Shown one piece after another: positions 44,343 through 53,943 of a stretch of 64,000 bases of DNA. The notes beneath the pieces are model-generated. The model ran no database searches. It saw nothing but the letters and a program-made list of their open reading frames with translations, and was not told where the DNA came from. Numbering within the stretch: the first letter of the stretch is position 1; every line of letters starts with the position of its first letter. Source of the stretch: Paenibacillus aestuarii (GTDB lineage: Bacteria; Bacillota; Bacilli; Paenibacillales; NBRC-103111); assembly GCF_027789125.1 (NCBI RefSeq), contig NZ_JAQFVF010000014.1, positions 1 to 64,000 on the forward strand, written 5' to 3'. A program made the translations under genes and the position numbers.

Positions 44343-44519
44343 ACTTGCTTCCTCCATTTATGTGCATGTTGGTTAAGATACTTCTAGTCTATAAGATGCG
44401 GACAGGATTGAAAAGAGACGAGGGATTGAAGGCGTCCTCGGTCTCTAGACTGAGTTTTTTACGATTGTGTGGATGCCGATGAAAATACCTCACATGAGAT
44501 CCGAACATTCGCCGTTAAA

Positions 44520-44573
44520 TGTCATGTATTCTTACGCATTTCGTTGACATCATTATCATCAGAACCGTATAAT
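44520..44573 (+). promoter_or_regulatory. amtB promoter with GlnR/TnrA box
   Basis: TGTCA-N7-TTACG (44520-44536) matches 9 of 10 fixed positions of TGTNA-N7-TNACA. Downstream are TTGACA (44544-44549), an 18-base spacer and TATAAT (44568-44573). The box centre is about 50 bases before the start, the activating position known for Bacillus nrgAB. Confidence 0.75.
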
Positions 44574-44625
44574 TGTGAAGCAAACAACCTCGTAATCAGC
44601 CCATTCTGCAAGGAGAGAGAAGAAT

Positions 44626-45915
44626 ATGGATGCAATTCAGCAGCTGACGAGCGGTTTGGACACCATCTGGGTCGTCCTGACGGCAGCAATGATATTACTA
44701 ATGGAAGGCGGCTTCGCCCTACTGGAAGCTGGCTTCGTCCGGCAGAAAAACGCCGTGAGCATCATCATGAAAGTATTCGTTGATATCGCATTCGGCGCAC
44801 TTATATTCTACTTCGTCGGATTCGGCCTGATGTATGGCCGGGATGCAGGAGGCTTCATCGGCACCTCAGGCTTCTTCATGGGAGGAGACTTAACACACAT
44901 TCAGCTCTCCATCTCGCATGAGACGTATTGGCTGTTTCAATGCGCCTTCGTTATTGCCGTAATTTCAATCGTATCAGGCGCGGTCGCAGAGCGTGTTAAC
45001 TTTCGCGCCTATATTCTATATACCATCGCCATGACAAGTTTGATCTATCCGATCGCCGGCCACTGGGTCTGGGCCGTGAACGGCTGGCTGGGCAAGCTCG
45101 GCATGGTCGACTTCGCCGGCTCTGCCGTCATCCACGCGCTCGGGGGCTTCTCCGCCCTCGCCGCCGCAACGATCATCGGCCCGCGGATCGGCAAGTTCTC
45201 CGCGAACGGCTCCGCCAATATCGTACCGCCATCCAATCTGCCGCTGGCCTCCGTAGGCGCATTCATCCTCTGGTTCGGCTGGTTCGGCTTTAATTCCGGC
45301 AGCACGCTGAGCGCGACGAACAGCTCCATCGGCCATATCGCCGTCACGACGATGCTGGCTGCTGCCGCCGGAAGTGCAACGTGCATCCTGTTCACCATGA
45401 TGCGTTATCGCAAGGCAGACCCGCCGATGGTCATCAACGGCGCGCTCGCCGGCCTCGTCGGCATCACCGCAGGCTGCGCCTTCGTCAGCGACGTGGCTGC
45501 CATCTTGATCGGTGCCATCTGCGGCATCGCCATGGTCTATGCGACGGAGCTCCTCGAGGCCCGAGGCATCGATGACCCTGTCGGCGCATTCCCTGTGCAT
45601 GGCGTAAGCGGCAGCATCGGCACCCTGGCCGTCGGCTTGTGCGCGCAGCCGAATGCCATCAAAGAAGGAACCGCCGGCTTGTTGTACGGCGGCGGCTTCG
45701 AACTGCTGGGCGTGCAGGCGCTGGGCCTTGCGATCATTGGTATTTGGGGCTTTGTCCTGACTTGGGGCGCGCTGAAAGTCATCAACCGGATAACGCCGCT
45801 GCGCGTGAGCAGAGACGAAGAGATGGTTGGACTGGATGTCGGGATTCACGGAGTTCCGGCGTACAGCCAGGAAGAAGGGTTTATCGACATCGGGCAGCTC
45901 AAGGGCGGCAAGTAA
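44626..45915 (+). CDS. amtB: Ammonium transporter
   Basis: 429 aa, eleven predicted membrane segments, N-terminus outside. Amt features: AMILLMEGGFALLEAGFVRQKN, GHWVWAVNGWL, DFAGSAVIHALGGFSAL (pore His), WFGWFGFNSGST and the second pore His in FPVHGVSGSIGTL. No glnK/PII gene follows; a bidirectional terminator does. GGAGAG precedes ATG 44626. The GlnR/TnrA box suggests expression under nitrogen limitation, in line with the nearby glnA. Confidence 0.95.
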   Translation: MDAIQQLTSGLDTIWVVLTAAMILLMEGGFALLEAGFVRQKNAVSIIMKVFVDIAFGALIFYFVGFGLMYGRDAGGFIGTSGFFMGGDLTHIQLSISHETYWLFQCAFVIAVISIVSGAVAERVNFRAYILYTIAMTSLIYPIAGHWVWAVNGWLGKLGMVDFAGSAVIHALGGFSALAAATIIGPRIGKFSANGSANIVPPSNLPLASVGAFILWFGWFGFNSGSTLSATNSSIGHIAVTTMLAAAAGSATCILFTMMRYRKADPPMVINGALAGLVGITAGCAFVSDVAAILIGAICGIAMVYATELLEARGIDDPVGAFPVHGVSGSIGTLAVGLCAQPNAIKEGTAGLLYGGGFELLGVQALGLAIIGIWGFVLTWGALKVINRITPLRVSRDEEMVGLDVGIHGVPAYSQEEGFIDIGQLKGGK

Positions 45916-45940
45916 GCAAAGCGGGATTCATGGATACAAA

Positions 45941-45980
45941 AAAAAGGTTGAGCGGAACGCCAGTTCCGCTCAACCTTTTT
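45941..45980. terminator. Bidirectional terminator
   Basis: Perfect 18-bp stem AAAAAGGTTGAGCGGAAC / GTTCCGCTCAACCTTTTT with GCCA loop. It ends amtB (+) and the 125-aa gene (-). Confidence 0.93.
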
Positions 45981-45981
45981 A

Positions 45982-46359
45982 TTATGTTAGATCTTGCTCT
46001 ATCTCTTCAGGGATGGAAATCACATCGTTCGGCTTCGATTCATTCATAATTTTGCGTGCCCGCTCAATTTCGGCTCGGAGCTTCTTCACTTGCTCCATCG
46101 GCTTCTTTACATAATGAATATATTCAACCGCCAGATGGTGGTCAGGTTTCTTACCAGAGAACATGCGACGCAATGCGGACATTGATTGATAAGCGCGCTC
46201 TTCTTTCATTCTCTTCATTTCGTAGCGCTCAACGACTTGCTCAATTTCGGAGGCTTGCTGCTCTTTCCGGGCAATGTAGGCTTCCAGGAACGGAAACACT
46301 TCCGCCGCACGTCTTGGTCGGCCTAGAGGTCCTTCCTCCGATCGCAAAATATTCAACAT
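45982..46359 (-). CDS. Hypothetical helical protein, 125 aa
   Basis: Almost wholly alpha-helical and charged, with no membrane segment or signal. The middle (ARKEQQASEIEQVVERYEMK) and C-terminal part (VKKLRAEIERARKIMNES) look like coiled coil, separated by MFSGKKPDHHLAVEYIHYVKKP. Family not recognised. Convergent with amtB, sharing its terminator, and downstream of the chemoreceptor gene. Confidence 0.65.
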   Translation of the reverse strand: MLNILRSEEGPLGRPRRAAEVFPFLEAYIARKEQQASEIEQVVERYEMKRMKEERAYQSMSALRRMFSGKKPDHHLAVEYIHYVKKPMEQVKKLRAEIERARKIMNESKPNDVISIPEEIEQDLT

Positions 46360-46437
46360 GATAACTCACCTATCTCCCCATGTAAGCATTCATTACAGTC
46401 ACTTTATTTTACACCATAATAAACGATTTGAGAACCA

Positions 46438-47967
46438 TTATTTTAGGATTAAATCGATGCCTACAACACCAATCGGAGCTCCCGTGTCATCTATTACCGC
46501 TTTCGATAAGGTGATACAAGGCTTCTTCGTGATAGCTGACACATACTCCGGCGAAACAAACAGTTCGCCATTCATCGCACGCTTCCACCATTCGCGCCCC
46601 TTGGCATTCACAAGTCCCGCTTCCGGCAAGGAGAATATAAACGTGCCATCCGCACGATTAGACCAAATCGCCTCAATCCCCTCCGTCCGTTGCAGAACCG
46701 CACTCAAACTAACGGTATGTAACTGCTCGTCCAACGATGTGATGTCAGGTTTGAGCACCAGGGCGCTTAGCATCATCTTCATTTCTTCCGTATTAAGATT
46801 CACTGTAGCTGCAGCTTGCTTATGAATGTCGATCGCTTGAATGGCTTGAATGAGTTCAGTCGAAGAACGATCGAGGTTGCGGTTCGTATTCTGCAGCATC
46901 AGCACTTCTTTGCGCTGCTTCTTCATCTGGCCGAGCGTCCGCTCCACGCTGCCCATCGTCTCGTTCATAAGATCTACCACTTGTCCGAGGGTGAGGGTCG
47001 TCCCTTTTACAAAAGAAGATTGCTGCTTCGTGGAGTCCGTCGTGCTGGCAACGAGTTGGTTCACATGAAGGATCAGGTTATAAATGGTATCCATCTTCTC
47101 CTTCATCACTTTCATTTCCGCGATGCCGTGTGCGACGGATGCTTTCTCCTGCTCGACCGCAGCGACGACCTGAGATACCCCAACTTCGATAGCGTCCAAA
47201 ATTTCTGACGAACGAGTGACGGCTTCATGGCTCTGCGCTGCCAGTTTCTTAATCTCCTGCGCGACCACCGAGAAGCCTCGGCCATGCTCGCCCGCCCTCG
47301 CCGCTTCAATCGAAGCATTCAGCGCCAGCAGAGATGTCTGTGATACCACTTCCGTAATGAATGTGTTGATTTCTTCAATCTTTGAGGTATGATCCGTCAA
47401 ATTCTGAATCTTGGATTGCATCGTGTCCGAATTCATATGCAATTCATTCATGACCGCATCGGTCGTGTTCAAGGAACGGCTCACATCGATGACCGTGTCC
47501 TTGGTCTGTTCGCTCTCCTCATGCATATGCAAGGAGGAATCCATGATCTGCTCCGCCGCCGCCGCAACTTGCTGAATCGCAGCAAAAGCTTCCTGCAGCT
47601 GCTCTACGGCTTGATTGCTGCGTGTTTTCAGCTCTTCTTCGCCTTGGATCGAGGCATCGGCGATTGCCGTTAGCTGATCGATGGAACGGTTAACCTCCTC
47701 CACCGCAGCAGCCAGCCTGTCGGCAACGACCTGCGACTCCTGAACGAATGATTGAATCTGCTCCTGCTGACGCAAGCCATGAAGATCGGCGCTCCGACCT
47801 GACTGCCACCGGGTATACAGCCAGAAGCACAAGCCAGCGCACACAAAAACAATCGGGACAACTGCTTCTAGATGCCATGAAGGCTTCATCACCGCAAATA
47901 AACTGACAACTAATCCGATTACAAGAATGACGTAAACGATACCGCTTTGTTTTTTACCCCCACTCAT
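46438..47967 (-). CDS. Methyl-accepting chemotaxis protein with C-terminal cache-like domain
   Basis: 509 aa from ATG 47967 (AAGGGG 9 bases upstream). Two N-terminal membrane segments (residues about 10-60) have almost no outside loop. A long cytoplasmic signalling region with the MCP hairpin tip [21 protein letters not shown] and [13 protein letters not shown] follows. The last about 90 residues look like a cache/PDC sensor: [38 protein letters not shown], and [15 protein letters not shown]. So the sensor appears to lie after the signalling domain and inside the cell, the reverse of a standard chemoreceptor. Confidence 0.88.
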   Translation of the reverse strand: MSGGKKQSGIVYVILVIGLVVSLFAVMKPSWHLEAVVPIVFVCAGLCFWLYTRWQSGRSADLHGLRQQEQIQSFVQESQVVADRLAAAVEEVNRSIDQLTAIADASIQGEEELKTRSNQAVEQLQEAFAAIQQVAAAAEQIMDSSLHMHEESEQTKDTVIDVSRSLNTTDAVMNELHMNSDTMQSKIQNLTDHTSKIEEINTFITEVVSQTSLLALNASIEAARAGEHGRGFSVVAQEIKKLAAQSHEAVTRSSEILDAIEVGVSQVVAAVEQEKASVAHGIAEMKVMKEKMDTIYNLILHVNQLVASTTDSTKQQSSFVKGTTLTLGQVVDLMNETMGSVERTLGQMKKQRKEVLMLQNTNRNLDRSSTELIQAIQAIDIHKQAAATVNLNTEEMKMMLSALVLKPDITSLDEQLHTVSLSAVLQRTEGIEAIWSNRADGTFIFSLPEAGLVNAKGREWWKRAMNGELFVSPEYVSAITKKPCITLSKAVIDDTGAPIGVVGIDLILK

Positions 47968-48043
47968 TCCAACATGCCCCTTCCCAGATAAACCCATGTT
48001 ATATTTTGTTACATTATATCGAAAAAAGCAGGAGATGAAAAGA

Positions 48044-48076
48044 ACAAAAAGAAGAAGCCCCAAGGGACCTCTTCTT
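48044..48076 (-). terminator. Terminator of the SASP-like gene
   Basis: 13-bp stem with two G-U pairs (48049-48061 with 48064-48076) and a 2-base loop, then TTTTTG on the minus strand. Confidence 0.8.
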
Positions 48077-48101
48077 GTCTGCTATGTGCTTTTGGTGATG
48101 C

Positions 48102-48203
48102 TTATTTATTCTGGTTTTGCGGCTGCTTTTTGTTAGGTACAGATGTTTCCGCAGCAAATTCTACGTCTTGCGCTTGTTGTTTGTTGTTTTTGTTCTTTGC
48201 CAT
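48102..48203 (-). CDS. Short gamma-type SASP-like protein, 33 aa
   Basis: ATG 48203 has GGGGAGGTG 7-8 bases upstream. The peptide starts MAKNKNNKQQAQDVEFAAET and is rich in Asn, Gln and Lys with no Trp, Tyr or Cys. VEFAAET resembles the EFASET unit that is the germination-protease site in gamma-type small acid-soluble spore proteins. B. subtilis SspE has two such repeats in about 84 residues; here there is one. If correct, it is an amino-acid reserve of the spore. Own terminator. Confidence 0.7.
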   Translation of the reverse strand: MAKNKNNKQQAQDVEFAAETSVPNKKQPQNQNK

Positions 48204-48270
48204 GATCAATCACCTCCCCTAAAAATATTGTGTCCCTTTTTAGAGAAGTTATGACGAAACTTTTCGGCGA

Positions 48271-49014
48271 TCACAGCGCTTGGGTCGGTGAAATTATTTC
48301 GTCCTTGAGCTGGTTCCAGATGACCTCCGTCACTTTGCCTGTGCCTTTTTTCACAATAAACACTGTAACCGTCTTTTTGCCCCATTCCTTGTAAACCTGA
48401 TCCTTCGTGTCGAAATACAGATCAATTTTCTTGCCTTTGATGGCACTGCCCGTGTCTGCAACGACACCATAGCCATAACCGGGAATGAACAGTACGGTTC
48501 CAAGCGGGAAAACGGTTGGGTCTGCAGCAATCGTAGATAATGCTTTGTCATCACGCTTCACTTTAACGCCAGAATAGGTAATACCGTATTCCGGATGGCC
48601 TGGGGTTTTGCCTGTGGATTCCTCCCCTGCGGAATAGCCCGTAGCGACAACTTCTACGGCTTTCAGCTTGGATAAGTCCGAATTCAGTTTCGGAATATAG
48701 CGATAGCTGATTTGACGAACACGCTCCTGGATAACCGGCATCGCTTCGGATTCCGCCTCCATGGCAGATAGAGTTTCGTTTTGCGCTAATGAATCTATAT
48801 AGGTGACGGACTCCGCCTTTCCATTGCTAAGCACCTTACTTCCAGCCGATTCACTGCCAGCATGCTGCCAATCCGCGGCAACCTCCGCTTGCGCCTGCTG
48901 CTGAGGCTCCGTCACTTTGACTTTAGCTTCATCTTGTCCGAAAAACGCGAGCAAAACGTTCACAACCATCAACAAACTGAACCATTTGGACTGGCTAAAC
49001 AATTCGGTAAACAT
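48271..49014 (-). CDS. 3D domain-containing secreted protein
   Basis: 247 aa from ATG 49014, preceded by GGGGGAGG. N-terminal hydrophobic anchor or signal ([16 protein letters not shown]), a low-complexity Gln/Ala/Glu region, then the C-terminal 3D (double-psi beta-barrel) domain: [49 protein letters not shown], with the three Asp of the family. The domain is found in MltA-like lytic transglycosylases and YocH/YuiC/Sps proteins, so a peptidoglycan role is likely. Confidence 0.9.
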   Translation of the reverse strand: MFTELFSQSKWFSLLMVVNVLLAFFGQDEAKVKVTEPQQQAQAEVAADWQHAGSESAGSKVLSNGKAESVTYIDSLAQNETLSAMEAESEAMPVIQERVRQISYRYIPKLNSDLSKLKAVEVVATGYSAGEESTGKTPGHPEYGITYSGVKVKRDDKALSTIAADPTVFPLGTVLFIPGYGYGVVADTGSAIKGKKIDLYFDTKDQVYKEWGKKTVTVFIVKKGTGKVTEVIWNQLKDEIISPTQAL

Positions 49015-49133
49015 TTTTTTGATACCTCCCCCTACTATAGCAGGTTGTCCAATTCCTTCTGCAAACATACTCTGGATGCAGACCCACTGTATAAGGTTTC
49101 CTACATTTGTTGATTTATGCATGTCGAGGAATC

Positions 49134-49164
49134 AAAAAAAGCAGAGGAGCTCAAGCTCCTCTGC
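49134..49164 (-). terminator. Terminator of thrS
   Basis: Perfect 11-bp stem GCAGAGGAGCT / AGCTCCTCTGC followed by seven T on the minus strand. Confidence 0.93.
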
Positions 49165-49190
49165 TTCAATGCGGAATTACTGTGTATTTA

Positions 49191-51125
49191 CTATTTTTTA
49201 TTGCGAATTTCCGTAGTAATCATTTCAATTACTTCTCCGATAGGCTGCGACCCCAGATCCCCTTGGCCGCGTTTCCGAACAGACAAGCTGCCGTTGTTCA
49301 TTTCATTCTCGCCGACGACGAGCATGTAAGGAATTTTCTCCAGCTGCGCTTCACGGATTTTGTAACCAAGCTTTTCGTTACGGTTGTCGGCTTCCACACG
49401 GATACCAGCTTCTTGCAGCTTCTCTGTCACTTCATTCGAGAACGCCTCGAACGCCGGCGAAACCGGGATCACTTTTGCTTGAACCGGCATGAGCCATGTT
49501 GGCAGCGCACCGGCATAGTTCTCAAGCAGGAAGGCTGTCATACGCTCCATCGTACTGATGATACCGCGGTGAATAACGACTGGGCGATGTTTCTGACCAT
49601 CGTCGCCAACATATTCAAGTTCGAAGCGCTCAGGCAGCAAGAAATCGATTTGCGCTGTGGACAGTGTCTCTTCCTTTTTCAGCGCGGTTTTGATTTGCAC
49701 ATCAAGCTTCGGTCCGTAGAAAGCAGCTTCGCCCTCCGCTTCGTAGAACGGCAAGCCTAGCTCCTCAACAACTTCACGCAGCATACGCTGGGACGTTTCC
49801 CACATTTTATCATCCTGGAAATATTTCTCAGTATCTTTAGGGTCACGGTAAGAAAGACGGAAACGGTAGTCTGTGATACCGAAATCTGCATACACCTGGC
49901 GAATCAAATTCACAACGCGCGCGAATTCATCCTTGATTTGGTCCAAACGGCAGAAAATATGCGCGTCATTCAGCGTCATCGCCCGCACACGGTGCAAGCC
50001 TGTCAAAGCTCCGGACATTTCATAGCGGTGCATGGTACCCAGCTCGGCCACACGGATCGGCAGATCCCGATAAGAACGCATATCACTCTTGTAGACCATC
50101 ATATGATGCGGGCAGTTCATTGGACGAAGAACAAGTTCCTCGTGCTCCAAGTCCATTTTTGGGAACATGTCCTCTTGATAGTGCTCCCAGTGACCGGAAA
50201 TTTTGTACAGTTCCACGTTACCAAGTACTGGTGTATATACGTGCTGGTAGCCTAGACGCTCTTCCAGGTCAACAATATACCGCTCCATCGTGCGGCGTAA
50301 TCTCGCACCGTTCGGCAACCACAGCGGCAAGCCTTGACCGACTTCTTTGGCGAAGGTGAACATTTTCAACTCTTTGCCCAGCTTGCGATGATCGCGTTTT
50401 TTCGCTTCTTCCAGCAAATGCAAGTGCTCGTCCAACTGCGCTTTCTTCGGGAACGCTGTTCCATAGATACGCTGCAGCATCTTGTTCTTCGCGTCGCCGC
50501 GCCAGTAAGCGCCTGCTACGCTAAGCAGTTTGAACGCCTTGATACGTCCTGTGGACGGCAAGTGCGGTCCGCGGCAAAGATCAAAGAATTCGCCTTGATC
50601 ATAGATCGTCAGCACCGCATCTTCAGGTAGGTCGCGGATTAGCTCCAGCTTGTACGGGTCTCCGAGCTCGGTGAAAATACGGATCGCCTCTTCACGGGAT
50701 ACGACGCGACGCGTAATGGAGAGATTCTCTTGAACGATTCGCTCCATTTCCTTTTCGATTTTAAGGAGATCTTCCGGAGTAATCGGTTTTTCCAAATCAA
50801 TATCATAGTAGAATCCATCCTCGATCACCGGTCCGATGCCGAGCTTAACTGCTTTTTCACCGTAGATGCGTTTGATCGCTTGAGCCATCAGGTGAGCTGT
50901 ACTATGACGATACATTTCCAGACCTGCTTCACTGTCCAGCGTCAAAATCTCTACATCCGCATCCTGCTCCAAAGCAAAGGAAAGATCTACGGATTTGCCG
51001 TTCACTTTACCGCCAACCGCATTTTTCTTCAGGCCGGACGAAATGGACTCGGCAACTTGTTCGATTGTCGTTCCAACCGCATACTCCCGAATTGCGCCAT
51101 CTGGCAGTTTAACTTGTACAACCAT
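49191..51125 (-). CDS. thrS: Threonine--tRNA ligase
   Basis: 644 aa class II synthetase. N-terminal TGS domain ([21 protein letters not shown]), editing domain with [13 protein letters not shown], catalytic core motifs [22 protein letters not shown] and [14 protein letters not shown], and C-terminal anticodon-binding domain. GGAGG precedes ATG 51125. Controlled by the T-box leader directly upstream. In Bacilli ytxC sits upstream of thrS, as here. Confidence 0.97.
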   Translation of the reverse strand: MVVQVKLPDGAIREYAVGTTIEQVAESISSGLKKNAVGGKVNGKSVDLSFALEQDADVEILTLDSEAGLEMYRHSTAHLMAQAIKRIYGEKAVKLGIGPVIEDGFYYDIDLEKPITPEDLLKIEKEMERIVQENLSITRRVVSREEAIRIFTELGDPYKLELIRDLPEDAVLTIYDQGEFFDLCRGPHLPSTGRIKAFKLLSVAGAYWRGDAKNKMLQRIYGTAFPKKAQLDEHLHLLEEAKKRDHRKLGKELKMFTFAKEVGQGLPLWLPNGARLRRTMERYIVDLEERLGYQHVYTPVLGNVELYKISGHWEHYQEDMFPKMDLEHEELVLRPMNCPHHMMVYKSDMRSYRDLPIRVAELGTMHRYEMSGALTGLHRVRAMTLNDAHIFCRLDQIKDEFARVVNLIRQVYADFGITDYRFRLSYRDPKDTEKYFQDDKMWETSQRMLREVVEELGLPFYEAEGEAAFYGPKLDVQIKTALKKEETLSTAQIDFLLPERFELEYVGDDGQKHRPVVIHRGIISTMERMTAFLLENYAGALPTWLMPVQAKVIPVSPAFEAFSNEVTEKLQEAGIRVEADNRNEKLGYKIREAQLEKIPYMLVVGENEMNNGSLSVRKRGQGDLGSQPIGEVIEMITTEIRNKK

Positions 51126-51164
51126 CTTTGAATTTCCTCCTCATTCTAACTTGAGCCTTGTTGG

Positions 51165-51446
51165 TTTTATTGAACGCAAAAAAGCACACTGCATCCCAAA
51201 AGGGACGAGTGCGCTCAGCTCGTGGTTCCACCCTAGTTCGATTAGCGAAAAGTCGCAAATCCTCATCAGCATTCGATAACGGGAATGATTCCGGTGCTGT
51301 ATACTGTCAGCCTGTCTCTCGGCCAAGTTCCACAACACGGCTACAAAGGGGTAAACTTCCTGTGTCGCAGAAGGAGATTGCAGCCTTGTCTCCTCTCTCT
51401 GAACAGCTCTTCCAAAAAGTTCATGTCTTTGCTCTTAACGCCTTTG
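51165..51446 (-). ncRNA. T-box leader of thrS
   Basis: Minus strand. The T-box sequence AGGGTGGAACCACG (51221-51234) precedes a terminator stem (GCGCACTCGTCCC-TTTT-GGGATGCAGTGTGC, then TTTTTT, 51178-51216). A long stem I region lies upstream. A Thr codon ACC at 51350-51352 is a candidate specifier. Uncharged tRNA-Thr would stabilise the antiterminator and switch thrS on. Confidence 0.92.
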
Positions 51447-51452
51447 TTCATT

Positions 51453-51481
51453 ATTATAATGATCTGGCAAGGGGAGGTCAA
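51453..51481 (-). promoter_or_regulatory. thrS promoter
   Basis: TTGACC (51476-51481), 17-base spacer, TATAAT (51453-51458). It lies at the very end of ytxC and just before the T-box RNA. Confidence 0.8.
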
Positions 51482-51485
51482 GGGG

Positions 51486-52433
51486 TCAAGGAGAGAGCTG
51501 ATCCTGCTTCTTCGCTTCCCCAAGGTATGAATGGCAAGTTCGGCAATAGGCGCAAACCGTCGTCCGGTCCTCGAAAATTTGCCTAATCGTTTTAATTACC
51601 GTCATTTCCGGATCCCTTGTGTGAATATAAATGTTGGCAGGAGACACCGTGATCAGCGTGCTTACGATCATGTCTTCGAAGTTAATGTCCTTCTCCAGCA
51701 CTTCCAGCTTAAAAGTAGCATCAAATTCATTGGCATCAATCGGCTCCAATTTGTCGTTCAAAATCACAAATTCGTGACCGCCTTTATGGATCAAATGCGC
51801 CGCCGGAATTTTGGCCTCTTGAATATAGACAAAATATTGCAGCAAAGAGATGAATTCCTGATATTGCCGATCCATCATATATTCATCAACGGCATACTCC
51901 ACAACTTCCCGCAACTCATCCAAGTAATCTTGGAGGCGGAACTTCAGGAAACCGTCTAAATTAAAGACCCTCTGGTGCTCCTCAAAATACTGCGACAACC
52001 GCTGAACCAGCAACTGTTTTCTACGTTGCCTGCTTGCTTCAGAGCTTATAGGCGCCCCTGCATCCCCCGAGCCATTCTCTCCGAATAAAAACTGCTTGCA
52101 ATACCCTTCGATCAGTTCGATATCTTCTTTCGTTTCGTATTTAAACTCTTTGACGATCAGTTGGCGAAGGAGCCCAGGTTCTCTGACCGCAATGATATGG
52201 TCTGCGAGCACCTCGGCCAGCTTCTCCATCACTTTTTTCCGCTCAACCGCCGCTCCATGATCTATCGCAAATCTTTCTCCACGAATATGGGCAGACTTCT
52301 CGCTCCACTCGATGCGAACCGCCACAACCTCTTGACCATTATGTAATAAACGCAGCTCATTCTCAATAAGAGAACTTAGCGAACTCACATATGTCTCTTG
52401 AGCATTCATCACAATGATATCAAACCATTCCAT
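51486..52433 (-). CDS. ytxC: Putative sporulation protein YtxC
   Basis: 315 aa from ATG 52433 (AAAGGAG upstream). No signal peptide. Middle region LVQRLSQYFEEHQRVFNLDGFLKFRLQDYLDEL is the YtxC family signature, as are VEYAVDEYMMDRQYQEFISLLQYFV and VCAYCRTC near the C-terminus. The family is linked to sporulation in Bacilli but its role is undefined. Position immediately upstream of thrS is conserved with Bacillus. Confidence 0.85.
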   Translation of the reverse strand: MEWFDIIVMNAQETYVSSLSSLIENELRLLHNGQEVVAVRIEWSEKSAHIRGERFAIDHGAAVERKKVMEKLAEVLADHIIAVREPGLLRQLIVKEFKYETKEDIELIEGYCKQFLFGENGSGDAGAPISSEASRQRRKQLLVQRLSQYFEEHQRVFNLDGFLKFRLQDYLDELREVVEYAVDEYMMDRQYQEFISLLQYFVYIQEAKIPAAHLIHKGGHEFVILNDKLEPIDANEFDATFKLEVLEKDINFEDMIVSTLITVSPANIYIHTRDPEMTVIKTIRQIFEDRTTVCAYCRTCHSYLGEAKKQDQLSP

Positions 52434-52671
52434 GCGCTCTCTCCTTTCCAACTGCACCTATTTCTCTTAAGAGTATATGGTCGATTGGAAAGAGATATAC
52501 AACGAACAATTTGCCATTTGCTTCGGCATACGCCGTTTTGCGCCTTGAGACGGCGTGATGGTGCGGTGTGGGCGGGGCAGGAGGCGGGAGCTCGGCGAAC
52601 TGCGGCGCAAATGCGTGCATGTAATCTGTAGAGCGGGAATTCCGCTTTACTCGCAGCAAGCAGATCAAAAC

Positions 52672-52696
52672 AAAAAAGGAGCAGCATCATAGCTCC
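52672..52696 (-). terminator. Terminator after the 33-aa hydrophobic peptide
   Basis: Short GGAGC...GCTCC stem followed by TTTTTTG on the minus strand, about 60 bases after the stop. Confidence 0.6.
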
Positions 52697-52755
52697 TCCC
52701 TTTAACATCCGCTCGAAAGTGATGTTATATATAAACGACCTCTCCGTCAGAAACC

Positions 52756-52857
52756 TCACTGCATCTCAAGAAAGCTTTTGACAATCAAAAATGGAAGTGC
52801 GCCGATGGAAATAAAAGCGAATAAGAATCCTTTAAAAAAGTTTTTTAGTAGTTTCAC
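52756..52857 (-). CDS. 33-residue hydrophobic peptide
   Basis: GTG 52857 follows AAGGAG at 8-base spacing. The peptide starts MKLLKNFFKGFLFAFISIGA and continues hydrophobic to a short polar end (KSFLEMQ), so it is one membrane segment with a basic N-terminus. A terminator follows. No family recognised; it could be a small membrane protein or a toxin-like peptide. Immediately upstream are two tandem copies of an 11-base unit (TTATTTTCATG on the minus strand, about 52927-52950). Confidence 0.5.
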   Translation of the reverse strand: MKLLKNFFKGFLFAFISIGALPFLIVKSFLEMQ

Positions 52858-52998
52858 AATAATCACTCCTTCGAAATTTTGTCGGTCTTGTGAACTACCT
52901 CTACTATACTCCTTTCAAAATGGAGTTTCATGAAAATAACATGAAAATAACCTTAATTATTTTCATTCCGCTTTCATTTCCTTTTTTGGAATCAAAAG

Positions 52999-53382
52999 TT
53001 AAGAGTCATAAGCTGCATCGAATTCAATAATGTTATGGTCAACATCAAGAATATAGATCTGAGCAAAACCGGCAACACTTTTCGGTCTGGCTTCGTACTC
53101 AATGCCGGCTTGCTCCAGCCATTGAATCGTATCTTTGAAGCTTTTTACCCAAATTGCAAAATGGCCGTCAACCGAGTCGATCCCACTCTCGCGCAAAGCC
53201 TGTCCCATAGGGTGCTCAAGCAAATGCAGCTGTTGCGTGCCTACTGCATACCAGATCCCTTTGGAGTTGAAAGGCGGCCGCTCAATTTCTTTGAATTGAA
53301 GAAGCTCGGAATAAAACGTCCTGGCTTTACTTAAATCTCTTACAGCTAAACTGACATGGTGAATACGCTCGAATTCAATCAT
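52999..53382 (-). CDS. VOC (glyoxalase/bleomycin resistance) family protein
   Basis: 127 aa with two beta-alpha-beta-beta-beta modules. Metal-site positions include His in RIHHVSLAV near the N-terminus, HLLEHP and FDAAYD near the C-terminus. Family members include glyoxalases, dioxygenases and antibiotic-binding proteins; the substrate is not evident. Monocistronic. Confidence 0.88.
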   Translation of the reverse strand: MIEFERIHHVSLAVRDLSKARTFYSELLQFKEIERPPFNSKGIWYAVGTQQLHLLEHPMGQALRESGIDSVDGHFAIWVKSFKDTIQWLEQAGIEYEARPKSVAGFAQIYILDVDHNIIEFDAAYDS

Positions 53383-53457
53383 TTGTTACAACTCCTTTTA
53401 TAAGTGTAGCTGATCTTTTAAAGTATCAGAGCACATTATTTATGGTAGAATTACTCT

Positions 53458-53943
53458 TTATTGATTAAGCATCTCTTCAATTATATGTATTTTGTTTGCA
53501 TCTTTATTGTTATTTTTTGTCCTTCTATAGCTATCGCTCAAACTTCTTGTATAAACCTTTAAAAAATCATCTACCTGTAATATGTGATACTTGACTCCGC
53601 TCATTTCCATTGTTTCAAGTGTTCTATAATCCACACCAGCAAAATCAGCTAAATCTTCCATAAAAGTGAATGCAAGTTTGATTCCACTTTTATGAAACTC
53701 GTGTTCTCGTAAATCCACAAAAGTATATCCCATTCTTTCAACGACTTCTCGCAGGTTACTCCATTTTTCATTAAGAAATTTCAATGGAACAAGAACGTCA
53801 ATATCCTCCGGTTCGAAATCAATACCTGATTTCATTTGCAAACCTAGAGAGCCATAAAGAACAGGAACAATGTCAAGTTCGTTATTCAGGTTACCCGCAA
53901 TCTTTAAAAACTCTTGAAACAAATCCTTGTCCTTATCTACCAT
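53458..53943 (-). CDS. Nucleotidyltransferase-like protein
   Basis: 161 aa. VPVLYGSLGLQ followed by EPEDIDVLVP fits the GS...DxD pattern of the DNA polymerase beta-type nucleotidyltransferase fold (as in minimal nucleotidyltransferases and aminoglycoside adenylyltransferases). The rest is helical with DYRTLETMEMSGVKYHILQVDDFLKVY. The gene is clearly AT-richer than its neighbours, with AAA/AAT/TTT-rich codons, which suggests recent transfer. No HEPN partner or toxin/antitoxin partner is adjacent. Function unknown. Confidence 0.7.
   Translation of the reverse strand: MVDKDKDLFQEFLKIAGNLNNELDIVPVLYGSLGLQMKSGIDFEPEDIDVLVPLKFLNEKWSNLREVVERMGYTFVDLREHEFHKSGIKLAFTFMEDLADFAGVDYRTLETMEMSGVKYHILQVDDFLKVYTRSLSDSYRRTKNNNKDANKIHIIEEMLNQ

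Noticed and set aside
44430..44462. Terminator-like hairpin with T-run on the plus strand before amtB
   Set aside because: No plus-strand gene precedes it and the amtB promoter lies downstream of it, so it cannot regulate amtB in an obvious way. The stem is short.
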